Below are positions 33,244 to 33,317 of a DNA stretch of 33,317 nucleotides, one piece after another. The notes below the pieces were generated by a model that was not told the DNA's origin, searched no databases, and worked only from the letters and a program-made list of their open reading frames with translations. A program made the position numbers and the translations under genes. Positions within the stretch are counted from its first letter, which is position 1; every line of letters starts with the position of its first letter. Source of the stretch: Methanosarcinales archaeon (GTDB lineage Archaea; Halobacteriota; Methanosarcinia; Methanosarcinales; Methanocomedenaceae); assembly GCA_021108405.1 (NCBI GenBank), contig JAIOQW010000058.1:1-33317 (forward strand). Reading direction: 5' to 3'.

Positions 33244-33317
33244 GTATCCACTTCAAAAAGTATGGTATTTTGACATTTGTGATCGGTTAAGGAATTTTAA
33301 TCCGTGTTAATCTGTGT
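33244..33317. mobile_element. Start of another small element at the window edge
   Basis: GTATCCACTTCAAAAAGTATG at 33244 resembles the inverted end of the 444-bp element at 27687. The window closes in TTTTAATCCGTGTTAATC, the same kind of repeat found inside that element. The far end is outside the window. Confidence 0.45.

Overview
The window looks like an accessory (defence) island of a methanogen-type archaeon, most likely Methanosarcinales-related (methanogen or ANME-2/Methanoperedens-like). The lineage call rests on formylmethanofuran dehydrogenase subunits FwdB and FwdD, an archaeal DUF234-type ATPase and AT-rich DNA with many short palindromic elements. It is an inference, because no rRNA or other marker gene lies in the window.

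Layout. Positions 1-22916 are almost wholly minus-strand and form one long defence locus. Read 5'->3' on the minus strand it starts with the BREX core brxB (22916-22347), brxC (about 22310-18778) and pglX. PglX is split: a methyltransferase half (18775-16913) and a target-recognition-like half (15054-13324) are separate genes, with a DUF4062/RecG-C-like gene and two gene remnants between them. After PglX-C come about 13 kb of other defence-type genes: a PF10137-type TIR effector, a dGTPase-AIPR pair, a full AlbA_2/RecG-C-like regulator, an unknown 451-aa gene, a TIGR02391 (Ymh) gene, YhcG/DUF1016, and a 386-aa gene broken by a 322-bp MITE. brxA, pglZ and brxL are not visible. They are absent or outside the window.

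The most unusual structure is that the last ~20 codons of pglX recur six times (about 1785, 3437, 6194, 11448, 12126, 13324), each at a junction between accessory genes and usually overlapping or just preceding the next start codon. Several copies are fused to truncated genes: AlbA_2 (twice), an AIPR remnant, and a 134-aa PglX C-terminal fragment. This suggests that defence genes accumulated by repeated recombination at the pglX 3' end. An 811-bp near-identical direct repeat (2932-3742 and 11621-12431) brackets an 8.7-kb part of this array. Two of the tail copies share a flank whose homology stops at a GTTAT core, and an attC-like hairpin lies at 26043-26132, so integron-like cassette insertion is a second possible mechanism.

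Positions 22957-28157 hold two near-identical dinB (DNA polymerase IV) copies in direct orientation. They are separated by a scrap yard: an IS1634-like transposase fragment, an intact HicBA pair, a truncated radical SAM gene, the attC-like site and a methyltransferase fragment. Each dinB copy carries one small inverted-repeat element with an 8-bp target duplication, and the other copy shows the empty site.

Positions 28226-31408 form a plus-strand metabolic operon: an Fe-S/ferredoxin protein, fwdB, fwdD and an MFS transporter, ending at a hairpin terminator. The window closes with a DUF234-type AAA ATPase bracketed by 72-bp direct repeats.
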